A stretch of DNA of 64,000 nucleotides from Dactylorhiza incarnata (Eukaryota > Streptophyta > Magnoliopsida > Asparagales > Orchidaceae), in assembly GCA_033032865.1 (NCBI GenBank), contig JAWHQI010000148.1, positions 3,367,501 through 3,431,500 of the forward strand, given 5' to 3'. The translations under genes and the position numbers were made by a program. A model generated the notes under the pieces. The model searched no databases. It saw only the letters and a program-made list of their open reading frames with translations, and was not told the DNA's origin. Within the stretch, counting starts at the first letter, position 1. Every line of letters begins with the position of its first letter. Of the stretch, positions 9,420 to 21,400 are shown one piece after another.

Positions 9420-10600
9420 CTGTAATGTCCCAGAATGAAAAGGGATGTCACGGATTATGTAGCACATTGCCAAACCTGCCAAATGGTCAAGGTAGAGTGC
9501 ATATGTCCGGGAAGGTCTGATGCAACCCCTACCAATACCGGAGTGGAAATTTGAAGATATTTCAATAAATTTTGTCCATGGTCTACTTCGATCTCGGGCA
9601 GGAAATGACTCTATATGGGTCATAGTAGATCGCCTCACCAAGGTGGCCCGATTAATACCTAATCGGCAAGGTGATGGTTTTATGTGATAGCCAGACTCTT
9701 CATTGAGCAAGTAGTTCGATTTCAGGGGGTACCAAAAACAATCGTCTCTGGCCACAATGGAGGCTTTACTTTAAAGAAATGGAGACTGGTGCAAGCTTAC
9801 TTGGGCACAAAACTAGCTTTTAGCACTGCATTCCACCCCCAAACTAATGGTCAAACAGAGAGAATGAACCGAACTACAAAAGATCTTCTTCAACTATGCA
9901 TAGTGGAGCATAAACGAGCCCTTGGAGCGACTTCTGCCTCTGGTAGAATCTTCATATAATAATAGCTTCCAGGTCATCATCCAAATGGCCATGTATGAAG
10001 CCCTCTATGAGAGACGATGTCGAACACCTTCATCATAGGCCCGGAATGAAGATCCTGGGACATTACATGTGATGTACAGTGATGACACCACCGCAACAAT
10101 AAGATTGATCTGAGATCGGATGCTAGAGGCACAGAGCAGACAGGCTAAATATTATGATGCTCAGCAACGACTGGCAAAGTTTAGCGTAGGGATTAATATT
10201 CTTGAATAACAAATTTATGCATGGTATCTTCCGGATAAAGAATTTGAACCCACGCTATTTAGGTCCTTACCCAATCATAAAATGAGTCGGACCTGTTGCA
10301 TATCGATTACCACTACCACCGGAATTGGGAAATCTGCATGAGGTCCTCAACATCTCTTCATTACGACGTGTCCTTCGATGACCCGATCAACATCTTCATA
10401 TACCCCAGTATCCGTACAGTCTGACATATCATTGAATTTAGAGCCCGCGGGAATGGTTAACTCAAAAATTAAGAATTTATGAAATAAATTCATAACCATT
10501 GTTAAGATATTATGGTCAAATCACGGTTGTAATGAATACACTCGGAAAGTAGAAAGCCTCGTCAAAGAAAAGTACTCATAACGTTTCCCCAGGTATGTTA
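9420..10600 (+). pseudogene. Integrase of a Del/Tekay-like chromovirus (broken)
   Basis: Translated in mixed frames, this contains 'MKRDVTDYVAHCQTCQMVK' (zinc-finger half), then 'NDSIWVIVDRLTKVA' in the core, an altered 'SGHNGGFTLKKW' where SDRGPQFTS is expected, 'TKLAFSTAFHPQTNGQTERM' with the catalytic Glu, and remnants of the C-terminal tail before the LTR. These are landmarks of chromovirus integrase. The second catalytic Asp position now reads H. Several stops and frameshifts are present. The 5' part of the element (gag, protease, RT) is absent. Confidence 0.75.
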
Positions 10601-10759
10601 TTTTTCAAACTCCCCCCACTTTAAGCAATTTTTGGGGACGAAAATCCTCTTATTTTTATTGGATTGTAACACCCCGACTTTTATTGGGCCACTAGGACCC
10701 TAGATGACCCAATAAAAGTGACCTGATCGCTTGTAGGTACCCTAGAAGTTAGTCGGTGA

Positions 10760-11530
10760 CCCATATAGTATATTGAGCATATGTGCTCTGAATCGACTTC
10801 TATCAGTTACGTTAGACTCGTATGGTCAATACGAGTGCAATGGAACTCGTTTCGTTCTAATCCGAGGTCATTTGGTGAAAGTGACCATTTTGAGTATCGT
10901 AGCACGTCACGACGACGCTGTTTTAGTATATTGAGCATGCGTGCTCCGAATCGACTTCTATCAGTTACGATAGACTTGTATGCTCGATACGAGTGCAATG
11001 GTACTCATTTCATTCCAATCTGAGGTCATTTTGTGAAAGTGGCCATTTTGAGTACTGTAGCGCGTCACGACGGCGCAGTTTTATTATATTGAGCATACGT
11101 GCTCCGAATCGAGTTTTCTCAGTTGTGTTAGACTCGTATAGTCCATATGAGTGCAATGGAACTCATTTCGTCCCAATCTGAGGTCATATGGAGAATATGA
11201 CAGTTTCGAGTATCATAACGCGTCACGACAGCGCACTTTCGTATTTTGAGTATACGTGCTCCGAATTGAATTCCGTCAGTTGCGTTAGACTCATATAGTC
11301 AATACGAGTGCAACAGAACTCATTTCGTTCTGATTCGAGGTCATATGGAGAATAAGACCATTTCGAGTATCATTGCACGTCACGACAACGTCACTTTGTA
11401 TATGGAGCACATGAACTTGGAATTGACCTCAGTCAGTTGCGTTGGACTCATATGGTCAATACGAAAGCGACGGAATTCGTTACACTCAATTCCACCACCT
11501 TTTGGTCAACTTGGTCAAAACGGGTCCCGT
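10760..11530 (+). repeat. 158-bp tandem repeat, about 4.8 copies
   Basis: The marker 'ttgagcat.(c/t)gtgctccgaatcga' recurs near 10771, 10929, 11087, 11244 and 11402, a period of 157-158 bp. Each unit contains 'agtcaatacgagtgcaa', 'tctgaggtcat' and a CG-rich block like 'gcgcgtcacgacggcgc'. Units have diverged by substitution but hardly in length. Confidence 0.9.
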
Positions 11531-12017
11531 CAAGTTAAGTGATGCATCGAAAAGCGTGCACACATTAGTATTACTCTGATACCCCAATATTGGCTCATCA
11601 CTCGAAGACTTGGACCTACTTTGACTTTAACCCGCTTAGGGGGACCCGTCTTATAGTTGGCTTTGGTCAAAACCACTAAAAGTGGTTTTTTTTATTTAAT
11701 GTATCCACCCAAGGCCAACTCATCAAGGCCTCACCTTGGACCACACGCAGCCCTAATGGGTTGTGCCTTCAAGGCTAAACCCATGAGGTTATCTTGGGCT
11801 TGGTCCTAAAGCAAGACGCCCACCTTCCACTCTCTCTTTCTCCTCTCTCTCCTTTTCCCACACATGCCTAATAGCCTAGCTAGGCTGGTAGGATGTATAA
11901 CCCACCAATGAAGGGTTGTCACCTTCCCCTAACCAGCTGGGAGGAGCCCAAGTGTTATCCTCCATGGGAGAATAATCCCACACCATGGAGATGGGAGAGG
12001 GAGTGGCCTTGCTCTCC

Positions 12018-12025
12018 TATATATA
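12018..12025 (+). promoter_or_regulatory. TATA box of the chromovirus LTR
   Basis: TATATATA followed by 'catgccccctccctcc', 490 bp after the 158-bp array and about 1350 bp into the LTR. Confidence 0.55.
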
Positions 12026-12774
12026 CATGCCCCCTCCCTCCAGTTCATTTCACTCCTCTCCACCAGCCCAGTCGAACATAACCACCCCCTTGTCGGGGCC
12101 CCACCTCGCCGGAAAACCGAAAGCCGAGCTCCACCACCCTCCACCACCTCCAATGGCGGAACTTACCGGAAGCTCATGGAGGCCTCCAAACCAGGTGGGA
12201 CCTCCTCCTATCCTTCCTCCCTACCTCCAGGACGTGTCACATGCGAAAACCGGCGGCCGGAGCCCCCCCCCCCCCCACCCCTCTATTATTTAAAAAAAAA
12301 AACTTCGGCGGTGGCTGGCGACGGCAAGCCACCGGACCACCGTCGGAGGGAGCGCCCGCCACCTGGGAGTCGGCTGGGGGCGGGGCCATGGCCGGCCAGC
12401 GGTGGGGAAGGCCCGCAAGGGGCGGCGGTGCGTATAGGAACTGAGTTTTGATAATATAAAAATTTATAAAAATTTATAATTATATTTATTATATCATTTG
12501 ATTTTTCCGGGTCTTATAGCAAGCCCAAATGCAAAAACTATGAACTTGAAAGTTGCTCATCTTGGCAAGGGCTACCTGTTGTAAAAATTTCATAATTTTT
12601 GAAAGAATCTAAGTATTTTTAAAAATTAAAATACATTAAATATTGGGGGTTTTGAATTATCAGAGGGATTAAATTAGATCATAAATTATGATATAAATAA
12701 TAGATATTTCCAGAGCTCGTGTACACCTAGGATAATTATTTGAAAAATTTTAGAAGTCATTATGATAATTTAAT

Positions 12775-13240
12775 AATTTAATCAAGCTCGGTCCTTTACT
12801 TGTAAATATTCCTGGGGGAGATTTTCATGACCAATATGGCTGAAATTTTTATATGATCTGTATTAGAGTATGGCACGACCTAGAAATAATAATCAGATTT
12901 TTATATTGATTCTTGATATTTTTCAAGAATTTAATCAAGTTGGGTACTTTACTTGTAAAAATTTCAGGGGGAGTTTTCATGACCCACATGGCTGAAATTT
13001 TTATATAATGTATGTTGGTGTATGGCACAGCCTAGGAATAATAATCAGATTTTTATATTGATTCCTGATATTTTTCAAGGATTTAATCAAGTTAGGTCCT
13101 TTACGTGTAAAATATTTTGAGGGGAGATTTTCATGACCCACATGGCTGAAATTTTTATACGATATGTATTAGAGTATGGCACAGCCTAGGAAAAATAATC
13201 AGATTTTATTATGCATTCCTGATATTTTAAAGATTTAAAT
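12775..13240 (+). repeat. 152-bp tandem repeat, three copies
   Basis: The marker 'ggt(c)ctttac.tgtaaa' recurs at 12790, 12943 and 13095. Each copy then has 'ttttcatgacc.a.atggctgaaattt' and 'gtatggcac.(a/g)cctag.a'. It is AT-rich and unrelated in sequence to the 158-bp array upstream. Confidence 0.88.
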
Positions 13241-13847
13241 GAGGTATAAATTGTTGGTTTAATAATATCAAAGGCTTTTAACTTTGTTATAAAAATCATA
13301 TAAAATCTCTAGATAACAGTGGATCTGGTGATTACCCACTGAAAACTTTGGTGATTTATTGAAATGTTATCTTTTTTTGAAAAAAAATAATTTGTGGTCT
13401 CTTCGTATTATTCTAAATATTATAGAGATCTCCTACCTCGGGAAATGAGCCTGATAAAAATATGGGAGCCTTCCTTATTGTAGTATAAATCATCGTGCAA
13501 AATTTGGCAATTTTTGGAATAACAGAAGTATCTTTGGTATTTGTTGAATAAAAGAGGTTTAAATCGGAAGAATTAATATCGGTCGTAATACAGGAACTTG
13601 ATTCGCCCCAGAGCGAGCAATTGAGGTTAAAAGAGCTTGCGTTAAACCTCTTACGGAGATTTGGAGTATTAATGATTAAATCGGGTGTTTATCATAAAGC
13701 GGCTTGGTATTATGATAAAGCTCGATCGAAATCTTGTAATCCGATGATTCTCTCTAAATGGACAACTAAAAGTAATAATCATATACAATCAAACCGGCGG
13801 ACCCTAACACGGTAAAATACTAAGAACTCATCATAGAATTGTGAACA

Positions 13848-13990
13848 TGCCTCCTTTGAACGGAGAAGCCTCCTATGAACGGAGTTGCCTCCTTGGAACG
13901 GAGAAGCTTCCTATGAATGGAGTTGCCTCCTTGGAACGGAGATGTCTCCTTGGAACAGAGAGAAGAACTGAACTTGCCTCCTGTGATGGA
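13848..13990 (+). repeat. Short minisatellite, about 23-24 bp, six units
   Basis: Repeats of 'gcctcc(t/c)(t)tgaacggagaa/gtt', alternating 'ttggaacgga' and 'tatgaacgga' forms, decaying at the right edge ('gcctcctgtgatggagatgg'). The unit contains the imperfect dyad CTCC...GGAG. Confidence 0.85.
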
Positions 13991-15352
13991 GATGGAACTG
14001 AAGGACTACTAACTTCCTAATTTTCTGTTATTTCAAATTTTGCACTTTTCTTCAGTATTTCTTTTACTCTAGTTCAGTGCTGGTCTAGTTCCTTTCAGCA
14101 CATTATTAAGGTATTTATGTTAAGCATTTACTTAATGCAATTTATTCCAGTACCTTATGTCAGTACATTAATTTTGCAGTTTATTTAGCAGCATTCTCTT
14201 ACCGCACTTATTTATTGTGATTTACTCTTTCTGCATCTTTAAGCTCAGGTCTTGCTCTAACGAGCATTTGGCTTTTTATTGGTGCATTAGTTGGGGATAG
14301 TCACGAATCGAGATAATCCTCATGAGTTATCCCCAAATAATATACTCATGTTCTCATCGCTCTCCTTGTCTAAAGTTGAGCTGCACGCTGATATTGTGCG
14401 ATCATCTGCCCAAATAGTTTCATGTTGAGTAAGGCAAGCCACCGCGGACCTAAGAGTGCCTATTATCTGATTTATAAAATACTTGTATTGTAAATTGCAT
14501 GCGGAAAAAGGGACGCGTCAGTCATGCTCGTAGACCGTACGTATCGGTGCGGGAAGGTTAACAACTCTAGGCGACAGGGAGATGTGCACCCCGGGAGCTC
14601 GGTTATGTCTTATATGTCTCACCGGGTCCCTCCACTGGTTGGCCAAATTCAGTTATTACCGGACATCTCCTATGTCTAAGAGTACACAGGGTTGTATGCT
14701 AGGGCGTAGGTAGTGTAGTACGTCTACACCCAGATGTGGCAGGACTGGCCAGTGTCACCGACGACCACTTCGGTGAGGCCCGCGGGGCTCACTACCCTGC
14801 TGGAAAAGAAGCGATCCAACTATGTCGATATAGGGTGTGTGCGCGGGTCTTGAACACCTGTGGTGTGATTGCAGGTGCTGAAAACCTTCGTGATTGTGTA
14901 ATGCTAGTTGAGTTCTTTATGGAATAACCTATGTTTATACTACAGCTTCCATTTATATATTGTTGTGTTTGTTCAGCCTAATGCTTCTAGCTTTATTTCT
15001 TTGAAAATGCAATTATATAAATATGTCGCTAACCCTCTTTTGCTTCGGCTATTGTTAATAGTGTTGAGGCTCACTCTCGTCCTCAAGTTTATGGATCTTG
15101 GAGAGGAGGTGTGAATCCACTTAGTCGTTGACTAACGGTTATTGGAGGGGAGATGGAGCAACGCAAAGTTTAACACAAGTGCATACCTACCTTAGAGCCC
15201 GCGCGAGCAGACACACCAGTCTCGTCTCCAGTCCTCAGAGATGTGAGCCCTTTTCTTGGTAGAAGAAGAGAGAGGATGTTGTAGTTTTCTTTAGCCCAAT
15301 GAGCCGTGTGTATAAAGTTATGGCTACGACATTTATTAAATACGAGCAGTCG
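13991..15352. other. Unassigned repeat-like DNA
   Basis: No ORF with recognisable motifs and no second LTR edge. Phrases such as 'caccccgggagctcgg' and 'agggcgtaggtagtgtag' look like leader sequence of a gypsy LTR. This may therefore be the rest of the chromovirus LTR, or an inserted fragment of unknown kind. Confidence 0.3.
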
Positions 15353-15439
15353 TGCACGGGAGACCCCGTGCGGGGGCAACATTGATCGTGGGGGTGACAT
15401 TGATCGTGGGGCGACATTGGTCGTCGGGGCGACATTGGT

Positions 15440-15479
<40 letters not shown>

Positions 15480-16427
15480 ATTGGTCAGGCTGCGATATTG
15501 GTCGGGACGACGACATTGGTCGGGGGCGGCAACATTTGTCTTGGGGGCGATAAATGTCGTGGGGGTGACATTTGTCGTGGGGTCGACATTTATCGTGGTG
15601 ACGACATTGGTTGTGGGGGAGACATTGGTCGTGGGGGCGACAAATGTCGTGGGGGGGGGGGCGTGAGCGCCATTTGTCATGGGCGGCGATATTGGTTGTG
15701 GGCGGCGACATCGGTCGTGGGGGCGCCATTTGTCTTTGCCGGCAATATCGGTTGTGGGCGGCGACATCGGTCGTGGGCGGAGGCATCGGTCGTGGGCGGC
15801 GACATCGGTCGTGGGCGGAGGCATCGGTCGTGGGCGGAGGCATCGGTCGTGGGAGGAGGCATCGGTCGTGCGCGGAGGCATCGGTAGTGGGCGGCGTCAT
15901 CGGTCGTGGGTGGCGTCATCGGTCGTGGGCGGCGTCATCGGTCGTGGGCGGCAACAACGGTCGTGGGCGGCGACATCGGTCGTGGGCGACGACATCGGTT
16001 GTGTGCGGCGAGATCGATCGTGGGCGGCGACATAGGTCGTGGACGGCGACATCAATCATGGCGCGACATTGGTCGTTGGGGCGACATTTGTCGAGGGGGA
16101 GACATTGGTCTGCGGCGACATTGGTCGGGGCGGCAACATTTGTCTTGGCGGCGATAAATGTCGTGGGGGTGACATTTGTCGTGGGGGTGACATTGATCAT
16201 GGGGGCGACAAATGTCGGGGGGGGGGGGGGGGAGCGTCATTTGTCGTGGGCGGCGATATTGGTTGTGGGCGGCAACCTCGGTCATGGGGGCGCCATTTGT
16301 CGTTGGCGGCAATATCGGACGTGGGCGGCGACATCGATCGTGGGCAGCGACATCGGTCGTGGGCGGCGACATCAATCGTGGGAGGCGACATCGATCGTGG
16401 GCGGCGACATCGATCTTGGGCGACGAC
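15353..16427. repeat. 19-bp GC-rich minisatellite A, left half
   Basis: Units vary around 'gggcggcgacatcggtcgt' (19 bp; for example markers at 15785, 15804, 15823). The left third uses the variant 'cgacattggtcgtgggg' with 'gataaatgtcgtggggg'. Tracts of G37 (15441-15477), G11 (15651-15661) and G16 (16217-16232) interrupt it. 19 is not a multiple of 3, so all six frames show 19-residue protein repeats; these are products of the array and not genes. Copia-Y inserted at 16428, and the array resumes at 24576. Confidence 0.92.
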
Positions 16428-17509
16428 TGTTGGGTTTTTCTAGAACCATACATCGAATGTAGGCGCAGCGGAAATAAACAGAAACAACCCAAAAAGGTTT
16501 GGATCGGCCATGAATGTTGAATCAAGAAGTTAACAAAATGCTAGGTATGAAATTACCTTTGCGGGATTGGATCAAATCCAACCTAGATGCTCCACGAGTT
16601 GATTCCTGTCGTCGGCTATGCAAGAGTTCCCACGTAGAATAATGTTTACGTCTCTACAGTGATCCACACGAGCCGGGAGAAGAACGGCTGCACCTTTGCA
16701 CTTCCACGAACTGCTAGGTTCGCTCCAGGAAGAACACACACGACGACGATCGCCGGAGAGGAGGTCAGCGGACGCGATCGAGCGACGGAACTCCTTCCGT
16801 CTAGGGTTCGGGCGAGAGCGGAACACTTCCGTCGGCCTTTCTCTTCGTAAGTTATCAGAACCCTAAAACCGAAGTCCTATTTATACCCAAAGGATAAACA
16901 GCTTCTAGAAGAATCGCTATCCGCAGACCACACATCAGAATAAGGGCTTCTGTTACAATTCGTCGGAATTCCACGGAAGATCATTCGTCGAGATTTCACG
17001 GGACAACCCGACGAATCCGACGAATCAGATCAGACGGCAACATTTGCCGAGAAAACGATCTCTGTAACAATTCGTCGAGTCTTCACGGGACAATCCGACG
17101 AATCCGACGAATCAGATCAAACGGCAACATTTGCCAAGAATGATCTCTGTAACAATTCGTCGAGTCTTCACGGGACAACCCGACGAATCCGACGAATCCC
17201 GACGAATCCAGACAGACGACAACATTTTGTCGAATGAAGGGTTTCTGTAATGATTCGTCGAGTGTTCACGGGACAATCCGACGAATCCCGACGAATCCGA
17301 CGAATTCTATCCGTGTAAACCCGACGAATTCAGACAGCAACAACCTGCTGGATTTCCCCATTCTATATATGGTGATTGGTAACATTTACCAACACAGTCA
17401 ATCTACCAACTTCTCCACATGCTCTTATGTGCGACCCTGCAGGCTCATATCGCGTTGGCAGTGAGATTACATGTTTGACCACTTCTAGATCACAATGGCA
17501 ACTCCAACA
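16428..17509 (-). repeat. 3' LTR of Copia-Y (1082 bp)
   Basis: It begins 'tgttgggtttttctag' and ends 'ggcaactccaaca' on the plus strand. The minus-strand TATA (GTATAAATAGG) is at 16886-16876. U3 (16950-17340) has about four units with 'aattcgtcgagtcttcacgg' followed by 'ccgacgaatccgacgaat', giving TTCGTCG / CGACGAA inverted pairs. It matches the right LTR except at three sites seen by eye. Confidence 0.95.
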
Positions 17510-17522
17510 GTCTCCCACTTGA
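17510..17522 (-). other. Polypurine tract of Copia-Y
   Basis: The minus strand reads 'atcaagtgggagac' directly before the LTR start. AAGTGGGAG is a typical copia PPT that primes plus-strand DNA. Confidence 0.85.
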
Positions 17523-18486
17523 TCTTGAAAGTATCAAACCAAAAACCTCACAAACAATGAGCGGCATCTAGCAATGCATCATTGCTCCCCAAGCAATAAG
17601 AGTTCATAACTCATAAGCCTTTATGACCAATGTTCCAGCGTTGTCTTTGTCCCTTTGTCCCTTACATCCGGAAAGAACTAGAGGTATGGACCGTGTCACC
17701 CTCATAATAGCTCAATCCAAGTTTCTTGATCTAGAACGGACTTCCAGAGAATGGTGAGCCCAATATCACATATTGGCTCAACCAAGCATGGCCATGCATT
17801 TCTCAGTCCAATTCCATCAAGGGGCCCATGGATGCAACTCCTGTTATATAGGAGGACAAATCCCATATCTGCTCACACCCAAACACCCAAATGATTCGTA
17901 ACGTACCCAACGACCACCCTTATCATCAACCTTCTTCAAGGAAGACTTTAGATGACATCAAAGCACGCTCTTCCTCACTCGGTGAATGCTGTGACTTCAG
18001 GTCAAAGGACCACAACACCATTGTCAAATGAGACCTACTTGTGACACTTTTAAGTAACAATCCACAAAGTAGTCTAAGGTTGGGTCTGTCCAGTACAACT
18101 TGTTCACTAACAAGTACCCACGTGATGACTTGATATCACAATATCATGACCTGTGAGAACCGGTCATCAGTCAACACACATGCTAGTCTTAATGTATCAT
18201 CATCACCCTTAGCTTCTACGATGATACCTCGACCAGGGACCTTTTAAGAATGAAGCTTCGAAATCATAGGCTCTCACATTCAAGTCTCGTACTTGATGTC
18301 CTATGGAAGCGAACATTCTAAGGGTATTTATCACAAATTTTATTCTATCATATAGAAACAGTATATCGTAATAAAAGAACTTGCCATTAATCGTAAAAAG
18401 AAATAATTGGTACACAATTCATCATATGAATAAATTTTAAACAGCCAACAGAATATTTATTTTACATGCAACCCACAAGACTCCCA
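17523..18486 (-). other. 3' noncoding region of Copia-Y
   Basis: No coding frame of note between the pol stop and the PPT, about 960 bp. Nothing else recognised. Confidence 0.6.
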
Positions 18487-21400
18487 CTAGAGTTGATCAT
18501 TCAGGTATCGTATACCCATTGATCTAGTATGACCATCATGCTTTCTCTGCGCGAGAGGCTTTGTCAGTGGATCTGCAATATTCTCCTCAGTCGGCACTCT
18601 GCAAATGTTCACATCTCCTCGTTCGACAATCTCACGAATAAGATGGAACCGCCGAAGTATGTGCTTGGAGCGCTGATGGGATCTAGGTTCCTTAGATTGT
18701 GCAATTGCACCATTGTTATCACAGTAGAGAACTACGGGACCAACAATGCTAGGAACTACATCTAGCTCGCCGATGAATTTCCTAATCCATACAGCCTCCT
18801 TCGCTGCATTAGCTGCAGCGATATACTCGGCCTCAGTTGTAGAATCAGCAACTGTCTCTTGCTTGGAACTCTTCCAGCTCACAGCTCCTCCATTCAGGCA
18901 AAACACAAACCCTGACTGAGACTTTGAATCATCCCTATCAGTTTGGAAGCTGGCATCCGTGTAACCACTTACAACGAGCTCTTCCTTTCCACCATACACC
19001 AAGAATACATCCTTAGTCCTTCTCAAGTACTTCAGGATATTCTTTACGGCTATCCAGTGACATTCACCGGGATCAGACTGATACCTGCTAGTCATGCTCA
19101 AAGCAAAAGAGACATCGGGTCGAGTACATAACATTGCATACATGATTGACCCAATTGCCGAAGCATATGGAATCGACTTCATGCGGTCCTTATCTTCGCA
19201 AGATTTTGGACACTGGTCCTTAGAGAGATTCACACCATGAGACATGGGCAAAAATCCTTTCTTGGACTCAAGCATGTTGAACCGCTTCAACACCTTGTCA
19301 ATGTACGTACTCTGGGTCAAACCCAGCAACTTCTTCGATCTATCTCTATAGATCTTAATACCGAGTATGTAAGTCGCTTCACCCAAGTCCTTCATAGAAA
19401 AGCAGTTCCCTAGGTTGTTCTTAACAACTTTCAGGGTAGGTATGTCATTCCCGATCAGCAGTATGTCATCTACATACAATATCAGGAAGACAACAATGCT
19501 CCCACTGATTCGCTTGTAAACACACGGTTCATCTTCATTCTTGACAAAACCAAACTCTTTGATCTTCTCATCAAAACGAAGATTCCAACTTCTAGAGGCT
19601 TGTTTCAATCCATAGATGGACTTATTCAGCTTGCATATTTTAGTGGCTTCATTTGGGGATACAAAACCCTCGGGTTGTGTCATGTACACTTCCTCAAGGA
19701 GGTTTCCATTTAGGAAAGCCGTTTTGACATCCATCTGCCAGATCTCGTAGTCATAATACGCAGCAATAGCAAGCAATATCCTAATGGACTTTACCATGGC
19801 AACAGGGGAAAAGGTCTCATCATAGTCAACACCATGAATTTGCTTGAAACCCTTAGCCACCAGTCGCCCTTTGAATGTCTGTACATTCCCATCCATGTCG
19901 GTCTTCTTCTTGAAGACCCACTTGCACCCTATGGGTCGTACCCCTTCAGGTGGTTCCACCAAGTTCCAAACTTGGTTTATATACATGGAATCCATTTCGG
20001 ATTTCATAGCCTCAAGCCATTTGTCGGAGTCCGGTCCATTCATAGCCTCTTGGTAGGTTGCTGGTTCATCATCATGATCCATAAGCAACACATTACCTAT
20101 TTGAGACACGAGAAATCCATATCTCTCAGGCTCAAATCTTGGTCTACCAGATCTACGTAGGACTTGTGTTTCGTGAGCAGGTTCTCTAGCTACAACATCT
20201 TGTAGTCCTGGCTCAGAATCCAACTCTGGTTCATTCACTATTTGTGGTTCTTGAACTTCTTCAAGTTCTACCTTTTGCGTCTTTCTTGATAAGAACTCTT
20301 TCTCCAAGAAGACACCCGTCCTTGCGACAAACACTTTGCCCTCAGACGGTAGGTAAAAGTAATATCCCTTCGTTTCCTTAGGATATCCCACCAGATAACA
20401 CTTATCTGATTTGGGTTCCAGCTTGTCAGGCATTTGACGTCGTACGTATGCCTCACAGCCCCAAATTTTAATGAATGACATACTAGGACGCTTCCCAGTC
20501 CATATCTCATATGGTGTCTTTAGAACCGTTTTCGTCGGAGCGCGATTCAGTGTCATTGCAGCAGTCTCTAAAGCAAAACCCCAAAAGGAAACAGGCAAGT
20601 CTGCATGACTCATCATCGACCGTACCATGTCTAACAGAGTACGATTTCTCCTCTCAGACACACCATTATGCTGCGGTGTCCTAGGTGGAGTGAGCTGTGA
20701 TACAATACCACACTCTTTCAGATGATCACGGAACTCATGACTCAGGTATTCGCCACCTCGATCAGATCGGAGTGCTTTAACCTTTTTACCCAATTGGTTC
20801 TCCACTTCATTCTTAAACTCTTTGAACTTTTCAAAGGTTTCGGATTTGCACTTCATAAGATACACGTATCCGTATCTACTGAAATCATCAGTAAATGTAA
20901 CGAAGTAGAAATACCCACCTCTAGCCATAGAACTCATGGGTCCGCATACATCACTATGTACAACACCCAAGAGATCCTCAGCCCTCTCAGTATAACCAGT
21001 GAAAGGGGGTTTAGTCATCTTGCCTAATAAACAAGACTCACATCGCTCAAATGATTCATAATCAAATGAGTCCAATAGTCCATCTTTATGGAGCTTGGAT
21101 ATGCGCTTCTCATTTATATGGCCCAAACGACAATGCCAGAGATATGTAGGATTTGAGTCATTTGTTCTTAGTCTTTTATTATTATCTACATTATAGATCG
21201 GATGGTCCAGGTTCAAAACATAAAGACCATTAAACAATTGAGCTACAGCATAACAAACATCATTCTTAAATATAGAACAACAATTGTTCTTAATTATAAA
21301 AGAAAATCCAATCATGTCTAAGCATGAAATGGATATAATGTTTCTAGTTATGGCCGGAACATAATAACAATTATCAAGTTCTATTACAAGCCCACTGGGC

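Larger units (their letters stand above)
10665..13840 (+). repeat. Long 3' LTR of the Del/Tekay-like chromovirus
   Basis: It starts TGTAACACCCCGACTTTTAT, directly after 'tttttggggacgaaaatcctc', the usual 3' end of Del/Tekay internal regions. U3 holds a 158-bp tandem array (10760-11530). A TATA box follows at 12018-12025, then a GC-rich leader with a C14 run (12263-12276) and an AT-rich part with a 152-bp array. The 3' edge could not be fixed, because no clear GGTGTTACA-type ending was found. 13840 is a conservative limit and the LTR may reach about 15100. Confidence 0.65.

Noticed and set aside
10781..11181. Repeated 60-80 codon frames with 'IRVQWNSFRSN'-like text
   Set aside because: They are products of the 158-bp tandem repeat. 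158 is not a multiple of 3, so frames cannot stay in phase as a gene.
11893..12451. Proline-rich frames near the chromovirus TATA box
   Set aside because: They lie in the LTR leader, run through poly-C and poly-A tracts and lack any domain.
13621..15114. Short frames of 60-70 codons
   Set aside because: Isolated, without domain, codon bias or conserved neighbours; expected by chance in AT-rich repeat DNA.
15353..16427. CRISPR-like array
   Set aside because: Units are contiguous without spacers, 19 bp long, in a plant genome with GC drift between units.
15235..16525. Many overlapping Pro/Thr/Asp-rich or Gly/Arg-rich open frames of 80-280 codons on both strands
   Set aside because: They are translations of the 19-bp minisatellite. 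Open frames occur in all six frames, with a 19-residue period equal to three units.
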